From assembly GCA_004020315.1 (NCBI GenBank), contig SAQG01000002.1:1-64000 (forward strand): a stretch of DNA of 64,000 bases, given 5' to 3'. Source of the DNA: Mesorhizobium sp. Its GTDB lineage: Bacteria; Pseudomonadota; Alphaproteobacteria; Rhizobiales; Rhizobiaceae. The notes beneath the pieces were generated by a model, which saw nothing but the letters and a program-made list of their open reading frames with translations, did no database searches and was not told the DNA's origin. How positions within the stretch are numbered: the first letter of the stretch is position 1; every line of letters starts with the position of its first letter. Both the position numbers and the translations under genes were made by a program. This document shows positions 1-7,073 of the stretch, one piece after another.

Positions 1-625
1 GAGTGGGTAGGCAATCTCGAGGCGGGCTTGGACGTCAGGTCAGGCTGACAGTTTCGGTAAAAAGATTGAGATGCCTCTCCACCGACCCGATCATGGAGCG
101 GTCGCGCGCCGACTTCGAAGAGAAGCCAGACCCCTGGCGGGCACTCATCATCTCCGGCGCATCGAAACCGTTTCCGCATCAGCCGTCAACACCACGACCA
201 ACGCCGCGCATGGTATGCCACGGTGAGGATCCCTTTGCTTGACAAACCCAGCCCCAAAAGAGAAGCCCGCCGTACCAGCAGGTGCGGCGGGGCGATCAAG
301 CGATCACCAAGCACGGCTTGGGGGGCTGGGATGTGCCTGGTGCGCGGACCGAGAAAAATCTTATGCGCGCCAACGAGTTGCGTCTACCAACCGCCGGTTG
401 GGCGAGATTTATTCAGCAGCTTGCTTACCTGCATCCGCCGGCTTATGCGCCGTATCCGGTCAGGATGATCTACGGCGGAACCATTGCCTACCGTGTGTCG
501 GCCAAACAAATGAACCCGCGCCTCTGCTGGAAGGCGCCAGTGGCTGAGCGCACCACGGCTCAGTGCGGCGCACGACCAGAAGGCGGGCGGCTTGCTCCAA
601 CCGCTTCCGCTCGGTCAATTCGCCT
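1..625. other. Gene-less stretch at left edge
   Basis: I find no convincing gene in either strand here. The open frames have no recognisable motif and no good ribosome binding site. The one structured element is a GC-rich hairpin at 265-293 (arms 265-276 and 281-293, four-base loop, one bulge). It resembles the hairpins that follow the DUF1236 genes further right, so it could end a transcript from outside the window. It has no U-tract. Confidence 0.5.
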
Positions 626-650
626 GGAACAAAACTTTCCAGAGGTGGTT
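626..650 (+). promoter_or_regulatory. EcfG/RpoE2-type promoter candidate
   Basis: GGAAC at 626-630, 16 bases, then GGTT at 647-650. This fits the alphaproteobacterial general-stress pattern (GGAAC, 18-19 bases, TT) although the -10 is GGTT rather than CGTT. It lies about 40 bp upstream of the DUF1236-type gene that begins at 691. Confidence 0.5.
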
Positions 651-690
651 TTCCCCGTGAAGGGACAGACTTTTTCGAAGGAGATGTCTC

Positions 691-1332
691 GTGAAAAAAG
701 TTCTGATCACCAGCATGTTGGCCATCGGCGTTGGCTGTGGAGCAGCGCTCGCTCAGGAACAGCAGCCGGCCCAGTCGGGAGCTGACACCAATTGCCCGGC
801 CGGCTCGGCCGGTTGCCCGGAAGGCGCGATGGGCGAACAGTCTCAAGGTGAGGCCGGCGCAACCACCGAGCAACAGGCGCAAGACAAGGCGAAGGTCCAG
901 ACCGAGCAGCAGACCCAGGGCGAGGCCGGTGCCACAACCGAGCAGCAGGCGCAGGACAAGGCCAAGGTCCAGACCGAGCAGCAGACCCAGGGCGAGGCCG
1001 GTGCCACCACCGAGCAGCAGACTCAGGGCACGACCTCTACTCAGCCACAGGATAAGACGTCGACCGGCGCGATCAGCAATGTGACCGTTGAACAGAAAAC
1101 GGAAATCACCCAAATCCTCAAGCAGGAAAAGGTCGAACCGGTTGCCAACGTCGATTTTGACATCTCGGTGGGTGTCGAGGTTCCGCGGCAGAAGGTTAAA
1201 CTGCGTCGTCTGCCACCGCGAATCGTCGAGATCGTCCCAGCTTACGAATCCTATGAGTATTTCCTGTTGGCGGATGGCCGAATCGTCATCGTCGATCCGG
1301 ATACGCTCAAGATCGTCCTAATTCTGACCTAA
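691..1332 (+). CDS. Secreted DUF1236-like protein with 24-residue repeats
   Basis: 213 residues. The GTG start at 691 follows an AAGGAG box at 679-684. An N-terminal signal peptide (about residues 1-21, ending in a typical AxA site) sends it to the periplasm. Residues 52-111 are a tandem repeat of a 24-residue Gln/Glu/Thr-rich unit, two full copies and a half. The C-terminus (about residues 130-213) carries the DUF1236-like pattern seen also in the 99-residue protein at 6702: a conserved 'VE(I/V)P' strand, then 'DGRIVIVDPDTLKIV' at the end. The family has no established function. The middle repeat differs between copies by only a few bases, suggesting recent slippage. An EcfG-type promoter precedes it and a strong hairpin follows. 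Confidence 0.8.
   Translation: MKKVLITSMLAIGVGCGAALAQEQQPAQSGADTNCPAGSAGCPEGAMGEQSQGEAGATTEQQAQDKAKVQTEQQTQGEAGATTEQQAQDKAKVQTEQQTQGEAGATTEQQTQGTTSTQPQDKTSTGAISNVTVEQKTEITQILKQEKVEPVANVDFDISVGVEVPRQKVKLRRLPPRIVEIVPAYESYEYFLLADGRIVIVDPDTLKIVLILT
844..1023 (+). repeat. 72-bp in-frame tandem repeat
   Basis: Units begin at 844, 916 and 988 with a 72-bp period; the third is a half unit. They encode a 24-residue block rich in Gln, Glu, Thr and Ala. The near-identity between the units indicates recent expansion, so copy number may vary between strains. Confidence 0.8.
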
Positions 1333-1352
1333 CGCCCTTGTTCGGGGTAAAA

Positions 1353-1378
1353 GAAGGGTCCGCCACGGCGGACCCTTC
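1353..1378. terminator. Intrinsic terminator-like hairpin
   Basis: A perfect 11-bp stem (1353-1363 with 1368-1378) around a four-base loop lies 20 bp after the stop codon of the DUF1236 gene. No clear U-tract follows, so it may protect the 3' end rather than terminate. Confidence 0.6.
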
Positions 1379-1655
1379 AACATGCAACAATTGAAGATGG
1401 GGACAAATCTTCTGTCTCGAACGGCGACGGCTATTTTGCGTTGCCAGTAGTTCCGCTGTTCAAGCTGCCGGGCTTTTTGCGTGTTGAGGTCCCTTCCAGC
1501 CGATACCCACATGGATTGCCCCCGACGGCGCCGTTCATGCTCCCAAGGAGCCCAAGATAGGACTTCGGTCTGCCCGCTGGCCGACCATGGGCTGGCGCAG
1601 GCAGTGCTTTGGTCCGGGACCGCTGTCGCAAAAGCCCCAGACAGGAGAGTTTTCA

Positions 1656-1681
1656 GGAACCGAGCTCCTGCAGGCGTCGTT
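1656..1681 (+). promoter_or_regulatory. EcfG/RpoE2-type promoter for the 30-residue peptide
   Basis: GGAAC at 1656-1660, 17 bases, CGTT at 1678-1681. It lies 30 bp upstream of the small open frame at 1711, so a transcript would begin roughly 20 bases before its start codon. This is a close match to the general-stress consensus. Confidence 0.65.
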
Positions 1682-1710
1682 GCGATGCTAACCCGTGACA
1701 GGAGGCTGTA

Positions 1711-1803
1711 ATGGACCCCAGCATACACCAGGCACGTTGGCTGCTTTTTCCGGTATTTGGCCGGGTGTTCGGGGTCGCAGCCGTCGGGCTTGTTATCGGC
1801 TGA
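1711..1803 (+). CDS. 30-residue single-pass membrane peptide (copy A)
   Basis: A short frame encoding 30 residues beginning MDPSIHQARWLLFPVF, followed by a hydrophobic Gly/Val-rich stretch that would span the membrane once. ATG at 1711 sits five bases after a perfect AGGAGG (1700-1705). It is preceded by an EcfG-type promoter (1656-1681) and followed by a hairpin (1865-1901). A paralogue of identical length lies on the other strand at 5466-5558 (MENSVHQARWLLAPVF). Shared residues M-x-x-S-x-HQARWLL-x-PVF show selection at protein level. I do not recognise the family. Small single-pass peptides of this kind often regulate or stabilise membrane complexes, but that is inference only. Confidence 0.75.
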   Translation: MDPSIHQARWLLFPVFGRVFGVAAVGLVIG

Positions 1804-1864
1804 TGGGCCCGATCAATGAAGGTAATACCCTTGCGCAGTAATTGAGTCCCTTCCTGCGCCAGCG

Positions 1865-1901
1865 AGACCCACCGGTTTCTCCCCGTGAGACTGGTGGGTC
1901 T
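1865..1901. terminator. Hairpin after the 30-residue peptide gene
   Basis: Arms 1865-1878 and 1888-1901 pair over about 14 bp with two wobble pairs around a nine-base loop. It lies 60 bp beyond the stop codon of the small peptide gene at 1711. The flanking spans 1379-1655 and 1902-2028 hold nothing else I can support. Confidence 0.5.
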
Positions 1902-2028
1902 TGACACCGCCTGATGATGGCGAAAGCGTGATAAATTGGTGCAGAGTACAGAGGATTGACTCGGGCGAATTCGAAACAGGTAGAAATGCAACGTAGATCC
2001 TGACGGTCAGAGGAAATTCTAGCGTGCC

Positions 2029-2718
2029 ATGGCAAATTCATTGATCACAGACGCGATACGGCCGCAGCGCCTGAGGCTTCGTGAGACAAGAGTTCTCGCC
2101 AGGATAAATGCGAGGCCTGCGTGCTCTCAATGGCAGCGCCGGCTCAAATCTCTGCGAAGACTTCGCGTCGCCATCTGCCTCACGGCATCGACCTTGATTC
2201 TCGTCGCGAGCCCCTACCGCGTGGCACAGGACGGCCTGTCCCTGTCGCTGAGCCTGCAAGCCGCCTGGGCACAAGGGAACTCTGGAAACGCTGGGAATTC
2301 TGGAAACGCTGGAAACTCGGGGAACGCTGGAAACTCTGGGAACGCTGGAAACTCTGGAAGCCCCGGAAACTCTGGCAACGCTGGACCTCCAGGGAACTCT
2401 GGAAACGCTGGGACTCCAGGGAGTTCGAACTCCAATGCCAACGCCGGCAAGGGCAAATCAAAAGCACCGAAAGACAATCCCCCCGCAAATCCAGTTGCCG
2501 CGGTAAACCCCGGCAACAAGCCAAAAGTATATGTCAACGCGACCACTGGAGACCGGATCGAAGTGCGCGGGGCAAGTGTGGGTGTGGTGCATTCAAACGG
2601 GCTCAGCGAGCGCATCGACGGCGGCCATTATGAAATGCGGGATGCCATGGGCCGTACCATCATTCGCCGGCAGGCAACAAACTCCGATCGGGCAAGACTG
2701 CTCGGCATGATCGAGTGA
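2029..2718 (+). CDS. Exported low-complexity protein with GNSGNA repeats
   Basis: 229 residues. An unusually long basic N-terminus (about residues 1-46) leads into a hydrophobic segment (about 47-61) and an AxA-like cleavage site near residue 81. Residues 83-130 are a Gly-Asn-Ser/Ala tract built on an 18-bp repeat encoding GNSGNA, with Pro substitutions toward its end. A short Lys/Pro linker leads to a C-terminal domain (about 165-229) that starts 'KVYVNATTGDRIEV' and ends with a 'RTIIRRQATNSDRARL' stretch. Proteins with Gly/Asn repeats and this tail occur in rhizobia without known function. A surface-exposed or matrix role is possible but unproven. The start has only a weak ribosome site, so an internal start nearer the hydrophobic segment is possible. 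Confidence 0.7.
   Translation: MANSLITDAIRPQRLRLRETRVLARINARPACSQWQRRLKSLRRLRVAICLTASTLILVASPYRVAQDGLSLSLSLQAAWAQGNSGNAGNSGNAGNSGNAGNSGNAGNSGSPGNSGNAGPPGNSGNAGTPGSSNSNANAGKGKSKAPKDNPPANPVAAVNPGNKPKVYVNATTGDRIEVRGASVGVVHSNGLSERIDGGHYEMRDAMGRTIIRRQATNSDRARLLGMIE
2275..2418 (+). repeat. GNSGNA-coding short tandem repeats
   Basis: About seven degenerate copies of an 18-bp unit encode GNSGNA, the last ones carrying Pro substitutions. The array lies in frame in the secreted protein above and could vary in length by slippage. Confidence 0.75.
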
Positions 2719-2751
2719 TGATGAGTTCACTGGCCGCAAGCCTATCTTGCT

Positions 2752-3426
2752 TCATGCAGGATGGCGCGCAGGCGGATGCTGATGCTCGGTTGCGTCGCGC
2801 AATGTCATCGCGGCTTCGGTCCGGTTGCTCACATTGAGCTTGGCCAGAATTCGCGTCATGTGATGCTTTATGGTTTTCTCGTGCAGGTTCAGCTGCAGAC
2901 CGATCCGCTTGTTGCTCAATCCCGCGGCAACCAGCGTCAGGATCTCTCTTTCACGACTGGTGAGTTCGGCCAGCACGTCGACTTTCGCGGTCGCGGTTGA
3001 TTGGCTGGACAAGTCGACCAACACGCGCGCCGATAATTGCGGGCAAACATATCGTTCGCCCGTCGCCACCGTGCGCAGTATCGCGGCCAGGGTTCTCGAC
3101 CCGACCCCCTTCAGGACATAGCCTCTTGCCCCGCTTTGCAGGGCGGTCATGACGTGCTGGTTTTCCTCCGAAACGGTCAGCATCACGATTTTCAGATCAG
3201 GGTGCCGCTCCAGAGCCGGTTCGATCGCGCTGAGGCCCCCTCCAGGTACCGAGATGTCCATCAGGAGAATATCGAGCTGCTGGTCTTCCGATATCCGTAA
3301 AGCGTCATCTCTACTTGCGCCTTGGGCAACGATCTCAAACCCGCCGATCTGCTCGAGAGTGCGCACAACGCCTTCCCTGAACAGCGGATGGTCGTCGATG
3401 ATGGCGAGCTTTATGGCCGCTGCCAT
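2752..3426 (-). CDS. NarL/FixJ-type response regulator
   Basis: 224 residues. N-terminal receiver domain: acidic pocket in 'IIDDHPLFREG', phospho-acceptor Asp in 'LLMDISVPGG', and a conserved Lys in 'VLKGVG'. The C-terminal LuxR-type helix-turn-helix runs from 'LTSREREILTLVAAGLSNK' through 'KTIKHHMTRILAKLNV'. The ATG overlaps the stop codon of the kinase upstream (the kinase TGA at 3428-3426 shares a base with the ATG), so the two are translationally coupled and almost certainly partners. A GTG one codon earlier is the alternative start. The target genes are unknown; the stress-related genes around it are natural candidates. Confidence 0.9.
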   Translation of the reverse strand: MAAAIKLAIIDDHPLFREGVVRTLEQIGGFEIVAQGASRDDALRISEDQQLDILLMDISVPGGGLSAIEPALERHPDLKIVMLTVSEENQHVMTALQSGARGYVLKGVGSRTLAAILRTVATGERYVCPQLSARVLVDLSSQSTATAKVDVLAELTSREREILTLVAAGLSNKRIGLQLNLHEKTIKHHMTRILAKLNVSNRTEAAMTLRDATEHQHPPARHPA

Positions 3427-4922
3427 CACGCCTGTCCTATTTCGACTACGTTGAGAACCATTTTCACCACCGTGCCATTCTGTGAAGATGTTACAGCAAA
3501 CTGGCCGCCGAGGCTTTCTACCCGCTCACGCAGCCCGATGAGTCCCAGCCTTTCAGGGTGGATGATCTTCGGGTCGAAACCTGGGCCGGTGTCGGAAACC
3601 TCGATACAAACGCGCTCCCCGTCGAAATGTTTCGCGACCGATTGACCGGCACCCCCGGCATGGCGGAAGCCGTTGTTCAGCGCCTCCTGAATGAAGCGAA
3701 AGATGCAGATCTTGGCGGCTGGTGACAAGGGCGTGTGCCCCCCGGTCATGGACAACGTCACTTTGACGCCGGTCCGCTCTTCGTGCCCTCGCACGGCAAG
3801 TTCGAGGATTTCCGTCAACTCGGCATTCTCGACATGCGGCAGCACGAGGCCCTTGCTGACATTCCTGATTTCTCGCATCGCATCGTCCAAATTGGCTTTG
3901 ATGGCCTGCAATTCCCGTGCACGCGCCGCAGCGGGCGTGGCCGGATCGGCTAGCACGGGACTGTCGATCCCTAGCGCGGCCAGGGCCACCAGTTGCGCCG
4001 GCCCGTCATGCAGGTCCGCGCCGATCCGCCTGAGGTAACGTTCGTTAAGCGCCGTGGCGCGCTGCGAAGCACGCTGCACCCGCAGTCTCAACATTCTGTT
4101 TTGAGCAAGCAGATCGGAAAGTTCGGCAATGCGCTGCTTCAAGGAGCGGCTCTGGGAACGAATTGTGCGGCTGCCACGAAAAACGATCGTCGAAAGCCCG
4201 AGGAAAAAAATGGCGGTAACGGCAGCGACATCGAACCAGGTTCGAACGAGTGCCTGCCGGAGGTCCTTTTCAAAATCGGTGGCGCTCTCGTCGAATTCCA
4301 AAACAGCCACGACTTCGCCCGACCACGGCTGAAGCATCGGATTATAGATTTCAAGAAGACGCAAGCCGCTGTCGCTCTCAGCCTGGTTATCATAGTGCCT
4401 GTCCAATTCAGCGACCATGTCGCCTGCGAATGCGGCCCGGAGATTGTCGCTGAGTGGAAAACGCTTCCCGACCAAGTTTTTATTGGTCGAATAGAGGATG
4501 GTGCCGTCGTGGCGCCAGAGCTTGAAGGATTCGAGCCTTGTGCCGAGTGCGCCTTGCCCCAGCGTCTCATCCAGCGCGTGGGCAACACTCTCGTCGAGCA
4601 TCTCGCTTCTGCGCATGTCGGGAAGCAGCGGCGCGATAACGCTGTCGACGTAAAGAGCGGTCGCAGAAGCTGAGTTCCGGGTGACTGCGGCCTCTATCTG
4701 GCTTGTCACGGAAATTCCCACCACGATCATCGCCGACAGCGAGAACAGTCCGCCGGCGAGCAGAAACTGAGTGGCCAGCGACAGTGCATTCCATCGATCG
4801 ATCAGTCTTGTCGCTCTGTATGGCGCCATATCCCCAACGGCCCGGTCGGCGGCGCGTCGCGCCTGCGGCACGATTCGAGCGAACCGGCCAATCTGTTGTC
4901 GAACGACGCTAAGCGACGCCAT
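3426..4922 (-). CDS. Membrane sensor histidine kinase, NarX/DegS type
   Basis: 498 residues from the ATG chosen (a TTG seven codons earlier is possible). One membrane helix near residues 45-70, a periplasmic sensing region of about 150 residues, a second helix near 235-255, a coiled linker, then a HisKA_3 dimerisation domain with phospho-acceptor His in 'RRIGADLHDGPAQLVALAAL'. A GHKL ATPase domain follows with N box 'FIQEALNNGFRHAGGAG', G1 'DTGPGFDP' and 'GLRERVESLGG'. It would sense an extracytoplasmic signal and phosphorylate the coupled response regulator. No PAS or HAMP domain is evident. Confidence 0.9.
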   Translation of the reverse strand: MASLSVVRQQIGRFARIVPQARRAADRAVGDMAPYRATRLIDRWNALSLATQFLLAGGLFSLSAMIVVGISVTSQIEAAVTRNSASATALYVDSVIAPLLPDMRRSEMLDESVAHALDETLGQGALGTRLESFKLWRHDGTILYSTNKNLVGKRFPLSDNLRAAFAGDMVAELDRHYDNQAESDSGLRLLEIYNPMLQPWSGEVVAVLEFDESATDFEKDLRQALVRTWFDVAAVTAIFFLGLSTIVFRGSRTIRSQSRSLKQRIAELSDLLAQNRMLRLRVQRASQRATALNERYLRRIGADLHDGPAQLVALAALGIDSPVLADPATPAAARARELQAIKANLDDAMREIRNVSKGLVLPHVENAELTEILELAVRGHEERTGVKVTLSMTGGHTPLSPAAKICIFRFIQEALNNGFRHAGGAGQSVAKHFDGERVCIEVSDTGPGFDPKIIHPERLGLIGLRERVESLGGQFAVTSSQNGTVVKMVLNVVEIGQA

Positions 4923-5116
4923 CTCTGATCTGCAACCGATCAACCATAAGGGAACTTAGGGCTTACGGACTGGACGAAAACCACACGCTACGGTTTTTTT
5001 CGCGAGCTCCACTGCCCTGGTTGAGCGAGGCAGCAATATGACGCCCCCACTCCGATGCTCCCGGTACAGATCAAGGCCTGATCGCCGTCGCGGCGGCGGA
5101 AGTTGCGGCGTGTTTT

Positions 5117-5314
5117 TCACTTCCGGTCGCGCAATGCTCTCACCGCTTGAGTAAGGGTCATCCGGTCGTTGCCGTTCTTTTTGATCAGCTTACTGACCTG
5201 GCTGGGCGAAACGCCATTTTCTCGCGCGAAATGTTCCACCTCGTAATACTCGTCCACCGACAGGCGGTCGCGGTCGAGAAAATCTCGATTTTTCTTGTTG
5301 TCGTCCATGTCCAT
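5117..5314 (-). CDS. DUF3606-like small protein
   Basis: 65 residues, very polar. The core 'LSVDEYYEVEHFARENGVS' and 'LIKKNGNDRMTLTQAVRAL' matches the pattern of DUF3606 proteins, small helix-turn-helix-like proteins common in rhizobia and often stress-induced; function unknown. The ATG at 5314 is preceded by GTGGGAAA. The frame stays open a further 155 codons upstream, but that part has no coding character and overlaps the antisense of the better supported 30-residue peptide gene, so the short form is chosen. Confidence 0.75.
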   Translation of the reverse strand: MDMDDNKKNRDFLDRDRLSVDEYYEVEHFARENGVSPSQVSKLIKKNGNDRMTLTQAVRALRDRK

Positions 5315-5365
5315 TTTCCCACTAAAGCTCACATCAGATTGAACGTCGGCGCAAACGAGGGTCCA

Positions 5366-5389
5366 CCCGCCAAATCGAGGAATGGCGGG
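5366..5389. terminator. Hairpin downstream of the second 30-residue peptide gene
   Basis: A 7-bp perfect stem CCCGCCA/TGGCGGG (5366-5372 with 5383-5389) and a ten-base loop. It lies about 77 bp beyond the stop of the minus-strand peptide gene at 5466, matching the peptide-then-hairpin layout seen at 1711-1901. Confidence 0.4.
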
Positions 5390-5465
5390 CGGTCCCCTTA
5401 TCAGCGCAGGAAGGGACGTAGCTGCGCAGATAACTTCGTTCTTCAGTCTCATCGTCGGTCGTTCG

Positions 5466-5558
5466 TCAGCTAACAGCCACCCCAATTGCCAGGAAAGCGA
5501 TGGAGACAGCGAAGACCGGTGCAAGTAGCCAGCGAGCTTGGTGGACACTATTCTCCAT
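5466..5558 (-). CDS. 30-residue single-pass membrane peptide (copy B)
   Basis: Encodes 30 residues, MENSVHQARWLLAPVF followed by a hydrophobic stretch rich in Ala, Val and Ile that would form one membrane helix. The ATG at 5558 follows a strong GGGAGG box. Upstream, on the same strand, is a perfect EcfG-type promoter (5587-5611). Length, promoter type, ribosome site, the HQARWLL-x-PVF block and a downstream hairpin all match the peptide at 1711-1803, so the two are paralogues under the same regulation. The promoter region is shared with the divergent DUF1236/YflT module. Function unknown. Confidence 0.8.
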   Translation of the reverse strand: MENSVHQARWLLAPVFAVSIAFLAIGVAVS

Positions 5559-5586
5559 GGATTCCTCCCGTGAACATACGGCGAGC

Positions 5587-5611
5587 AACGGGTGCTGGCG
5601 GTCGCGGTTCC
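5587..5611 (-). promoter_or_regulatory. EcfG/RpoE2-type promoter (perfect match)
   Basis: Read on the minus strand: GGAAC (5611-5607), 16 bases, CGTT (5590-5587). It lies about 29 bp upstream of the ATG of the 30-residue peptide at 5558, leaving a short leader. Confidence 0.75.
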
Positions 5612-5691
5612 GGGCCACAGCCCATCCTCGCCCTTTGCGCACAACAGTTCAGACTTAGGTCCAACGGCAAGGCGACCGAAGCCCCAGCTGA

Positions 5692-5716
5692 GGAACGTTT
5701 GCAGCTGTCTGATGTT
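5692..5716 (+). promoter_or_regulatory. EcfG/RpoE2-type promoter, duplication unit 1
   Basis: GGAAC at 5692-5696, 16 bases, TGTT at 5713-5716. The same arrangement is conserved in unit 2 at 6612-6636, so it survived duplication. It is about 65 bp upstream of the DUF1236 remnant start and would now mainly drive the YflT-like gene at 5906. Confidence 0.65.
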
Positions 5717-5781
5717 CAGGGTGAGCGTGGCGCGACGAAGATGCGTCCCAGCGCAAGAGAGTTCATTAGAAGGAAACACTC

Positions 5782-5846
5782 ATGAGAATGCATGGACCGT
5801 TCTTGTTGATCCAGGCACACGCAGGATCGTCAAAATCATCGATTGA
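5782..5846 (+). pseudogene. DUF1236 gene remnant with internal deletion
   Basis: ATGAGAATGCAT at 5782, after AAGGAAACACTC, is identical to the start of the intact DUF1236 gene at 6702. The sequence then jumps straight to the C-terminal block: in another frame, 5795-5846 reads TVLVDPGTRRIVKIID and a stop, against TVVVDPGTRKIVKIIQ in the intact copy. About 230 bp, including most of the signal peptide and the core, are gone and the join is out of frame. The frame from this ATG ends after 22 codons with a meaningless sequence. Confidence 0.85.
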
Positions 5847-5868
5847 CTGAATGACCTGGGAAGGAGAA

Positions 5869-5892
5869 GCCCGCCGCTTACGCGCGGCGGGC
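5869..5892. terminator. Hairpin between DUF1236 remnant and YflT gene
   Basis: GCCCGCCGC (5869-5877) pairs perfectly with GCGGCGGGC (5884-5892) around six bases. The equivalent hairpin is kept in unit 2 (7023-7050). It sits 14 bp before the ATG of the YflT-like gene, which has no clear ribosome site, so it may control processing or translation rather than terminate. Confidence 0.5.
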
Positions 5893-5905
5893 GACTTGAT
5901 GTCAA

Positions 5906-6433
5906 ATGCGAACGATTAGCAGATTGTTCGATTCCCATGCGCAGGCAGCACGTGCCGTTGCCGCGCTTCAGGCGGCAGGGCTTCCTCGCGAACAGATTAG
6001 CGTCATCGGATCTTACAACGACAACGGTGAGCAAATTTGCGTCGTCGGACCCTATACCGATGAAATGAGCGCTGTCTGGCGAGGTTCAGGCGCCGGTGTC
6101 GTCCTTGGTGCGGCGGCTGGTCTGTTGGCAGGCGTCGGTGCCTTCGGAGGCGCCGGCACTGGTCCTGTCGGAGCGGCGGCTGGTTTGGCTCTCGTTGGTG
6201 CCGCCTGGGGTGGCTTTGTCGGCGGGCTTATCGGGACACTTGCCGATCTTGCCAAAAAGCCGGGCGAGCCGAACGTTGCCCAAGGCGTCATTTTGGTGAT
6301 GGCCCGCGTCGATGAAAAGCAGGCCGGCGACGCGCAGGCAGTGCTCCGGAGAGATGACCCGTTCTCCCAAACTGACAAGACGGGCGCTTACACAAATTCA
6401 AGCTGGGTCCGCGTCCAATCTGGTGCCAAATGA
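5906..6433 (+). CDS. YflT-like general stress protein (copy 1)
   Basis: 175 residues. The N-terminal 'RTISRLFDSHAQAARAVAAL' and 'AGLPREQISVIG' match the domain found in Bacillus general stress proteins of the YflT/17M type. A Gly/Ala-rich glycine-zipper membrane segment follows (about residues 60-115), then a short C-terminal strand 'PNVAQGVILVMARVDE' and a low-similarity tail of about 25 residues absent from the paralogue at 7074. Compared with that paralogue it carries an insertion of about 11 residues (second 'V(I)GxY' element) near residue 40. It is downstream of an EcfG-type promoter. Biochemical role unknown; membrane-associated stress protein is the best description. Confidence 0.8.
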   Translation: MRTISRLFDSHAQAARAVAALQAAGLPREQISVIGSYNDNGEQICVVGPYTDEMSAVWRGSGAGVVLGAAAGLLAGVGAFGGAGTGPVGAAAGLALVGAAWGGFVGGLIGTLADLAKKPGEPNVAQGVILVMARVDEKQAGDAQAVLRRDDPFSQTDKTGAYTNSSWVRVQSGAK

Positions 6434-6478
6434 CTCTGTCCGGAATAGACTCGGAACTGCCGTCCCGGCCTGTCGCTT

Positions 6479-6499
6479 ATCCCTATGGTTCATAGGGAT
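6479..6499. terminator. Hairpin after YflT gene copy 1
   Basis: ATCCCTATG (6479-6487) and CATAGGGAT (6491-6499) form a perfect 9-bp stem with a three-base loop, 45 bp past the YflT stop codon and just before duplication unit 2. Confidence 0.5.
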
Positions 6500-6611
6500 G
6501 GGAGTGTGCGCCCCGAAACCCCGCGGCGTCATATTTCTGCCTCTTGCGCGCGACACGTCAGACTTAGGTCCTACGGAAAGGCCTCCCGGATCGGACCGAA
6601 GCCCAGCTAAA

Positions 6612-6636
6612 GGAACGTTTGCGCCTGCCTCATGTT
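6612..6636 (+). promoter_or_regulatory. EcfG/RpoE2-type promoter, duplication unit 2
   Basis: GGAAC at 6612-6616, 16 bases, TGTT at 6633-6636, about 65 bp upstream of the DUF1236 start at 6702. Position and sequence are conserved with 5692-5716. Confidence 0.65.
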
Positions 6637-6701
6637 TGGGTAAGCAAGGCGCGGATGCCGTTCAGCGCAAGAGAGTTCACGTCGCATAAAAGGAGGCACT
6701 T

Positions 6702-7001
6702 ATGAGAATGCATCTTTCCACTGCAGCCGCGGGATTTTTGCTGCTTGCCGGCGTTGGCGCCGTTGCCGCTCAGGACGTGATCATCGCGCCTGAACAGGAG
6801 ACCGTCATCAAGGAATATGTAAAAAAGCAGCCGCTCGCATCGGTGGAAATCCCTGGGGTGGAGCTCAATATCGGCTCAACGCTGCCCGAGACGGTCGAGC
6901 TTCATGAAATACCCGACGTCGAATACCGTTACGTCGTTGTCGACAATCGGACCGTTGTCGTTGATCCCGGCACACGCAAGATCGTCAAAATCATTCAGTG
7001 A
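6702..7001 (+). CDS. Secreted DUF1236 protein
   Basis: 99 residues, preceded by AAAGGAGG. Signal peptide of about 23 residues with an AxA-type cleavage site after 'GAVAA'. The mature part is almost entirely the DUF1236 pattern: 'ASVEIPGVELNIGSTLPETVELHEIP', broken by short spacers, then 'YVVVDNRTVVVDPGTRKIV' at the end. Function of the family is unknown; it is expected in the periplasm. It lies behind an EcfG-type promoter and ahead of the YflT-like gene at 7074, with a hairpin between. It is the intact counterpart of the remnant at 5782. Confidence 0.85.
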   Translation: MRMHLSTAAAGFLLLAGVGAVAAQDVIIAPEQETVIKEYVKKQPLASVEIPGVELNIGSTLPETVELHEIPDVEYRYVVVDNRTVVVDPGTRKIVKIIQ

Positions 7002-7022
7002 CCTGAACGCGAGGGAGGAGAC

Positions 7023-7050
7023 GCCTGCCGCTTCGAAATGAGCGGCGGGC
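7023..7050. terminator. Hairpin between DUF1236 and YflT genes, unit 2
   Basis: GCCTGCCGCT (7023-7032) pairs with AGCGGCGGGC (7041-7050) with one G-U pair and an eight-base loop. It is the counterpart of the hairpin at 5869-5892. Confidence 0.5.
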
Positions 7051-7073
7051 GACTGTGCTATGGGCAGTGTCAA

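Larger units (their letters stand above)
5628..6433 (+). repeat. Tandem duplication unit 1 (EcfG promoter, DUF1236 remnant, YflT gene)
   Basis: This segment and 6538-7517 are diverged direct copies. Shared in order are: 'TCAGACTTAGGTCC'; 'AGGAACGTTTG'; 'CAGCGCAAGAGAGTTCA'; the start 'ATGAGAATGCAT'; a C-terminal DUF1236 block; a GC-rich hairpin; and a complete YflT-like gene. Unit 1 has lost the middle of its DUF1236 gene. Confidence 0.85.

Noticed and set aside
282..785. Long plus-strand open frame at the left edge
   Set aside because: No domain, no ribosome site, overlaps the well-supported DUF1236 gene in another frame; composition looks random.
5315..5779. 155-codon N-terminal extension of the DUF3606-like gene
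   Set aside because: It covers the antisense or alternative frame of the 30-residue peptide gene and its promoter and has no coding character; the short form has its own ribosome site.
6453..6475. GGAAC motif after the first YflT gene as another EcfG promoter
   Set aside because: The -10 region is poor and the following stretch has no start codon with a ribosome site before duplication unit 2.
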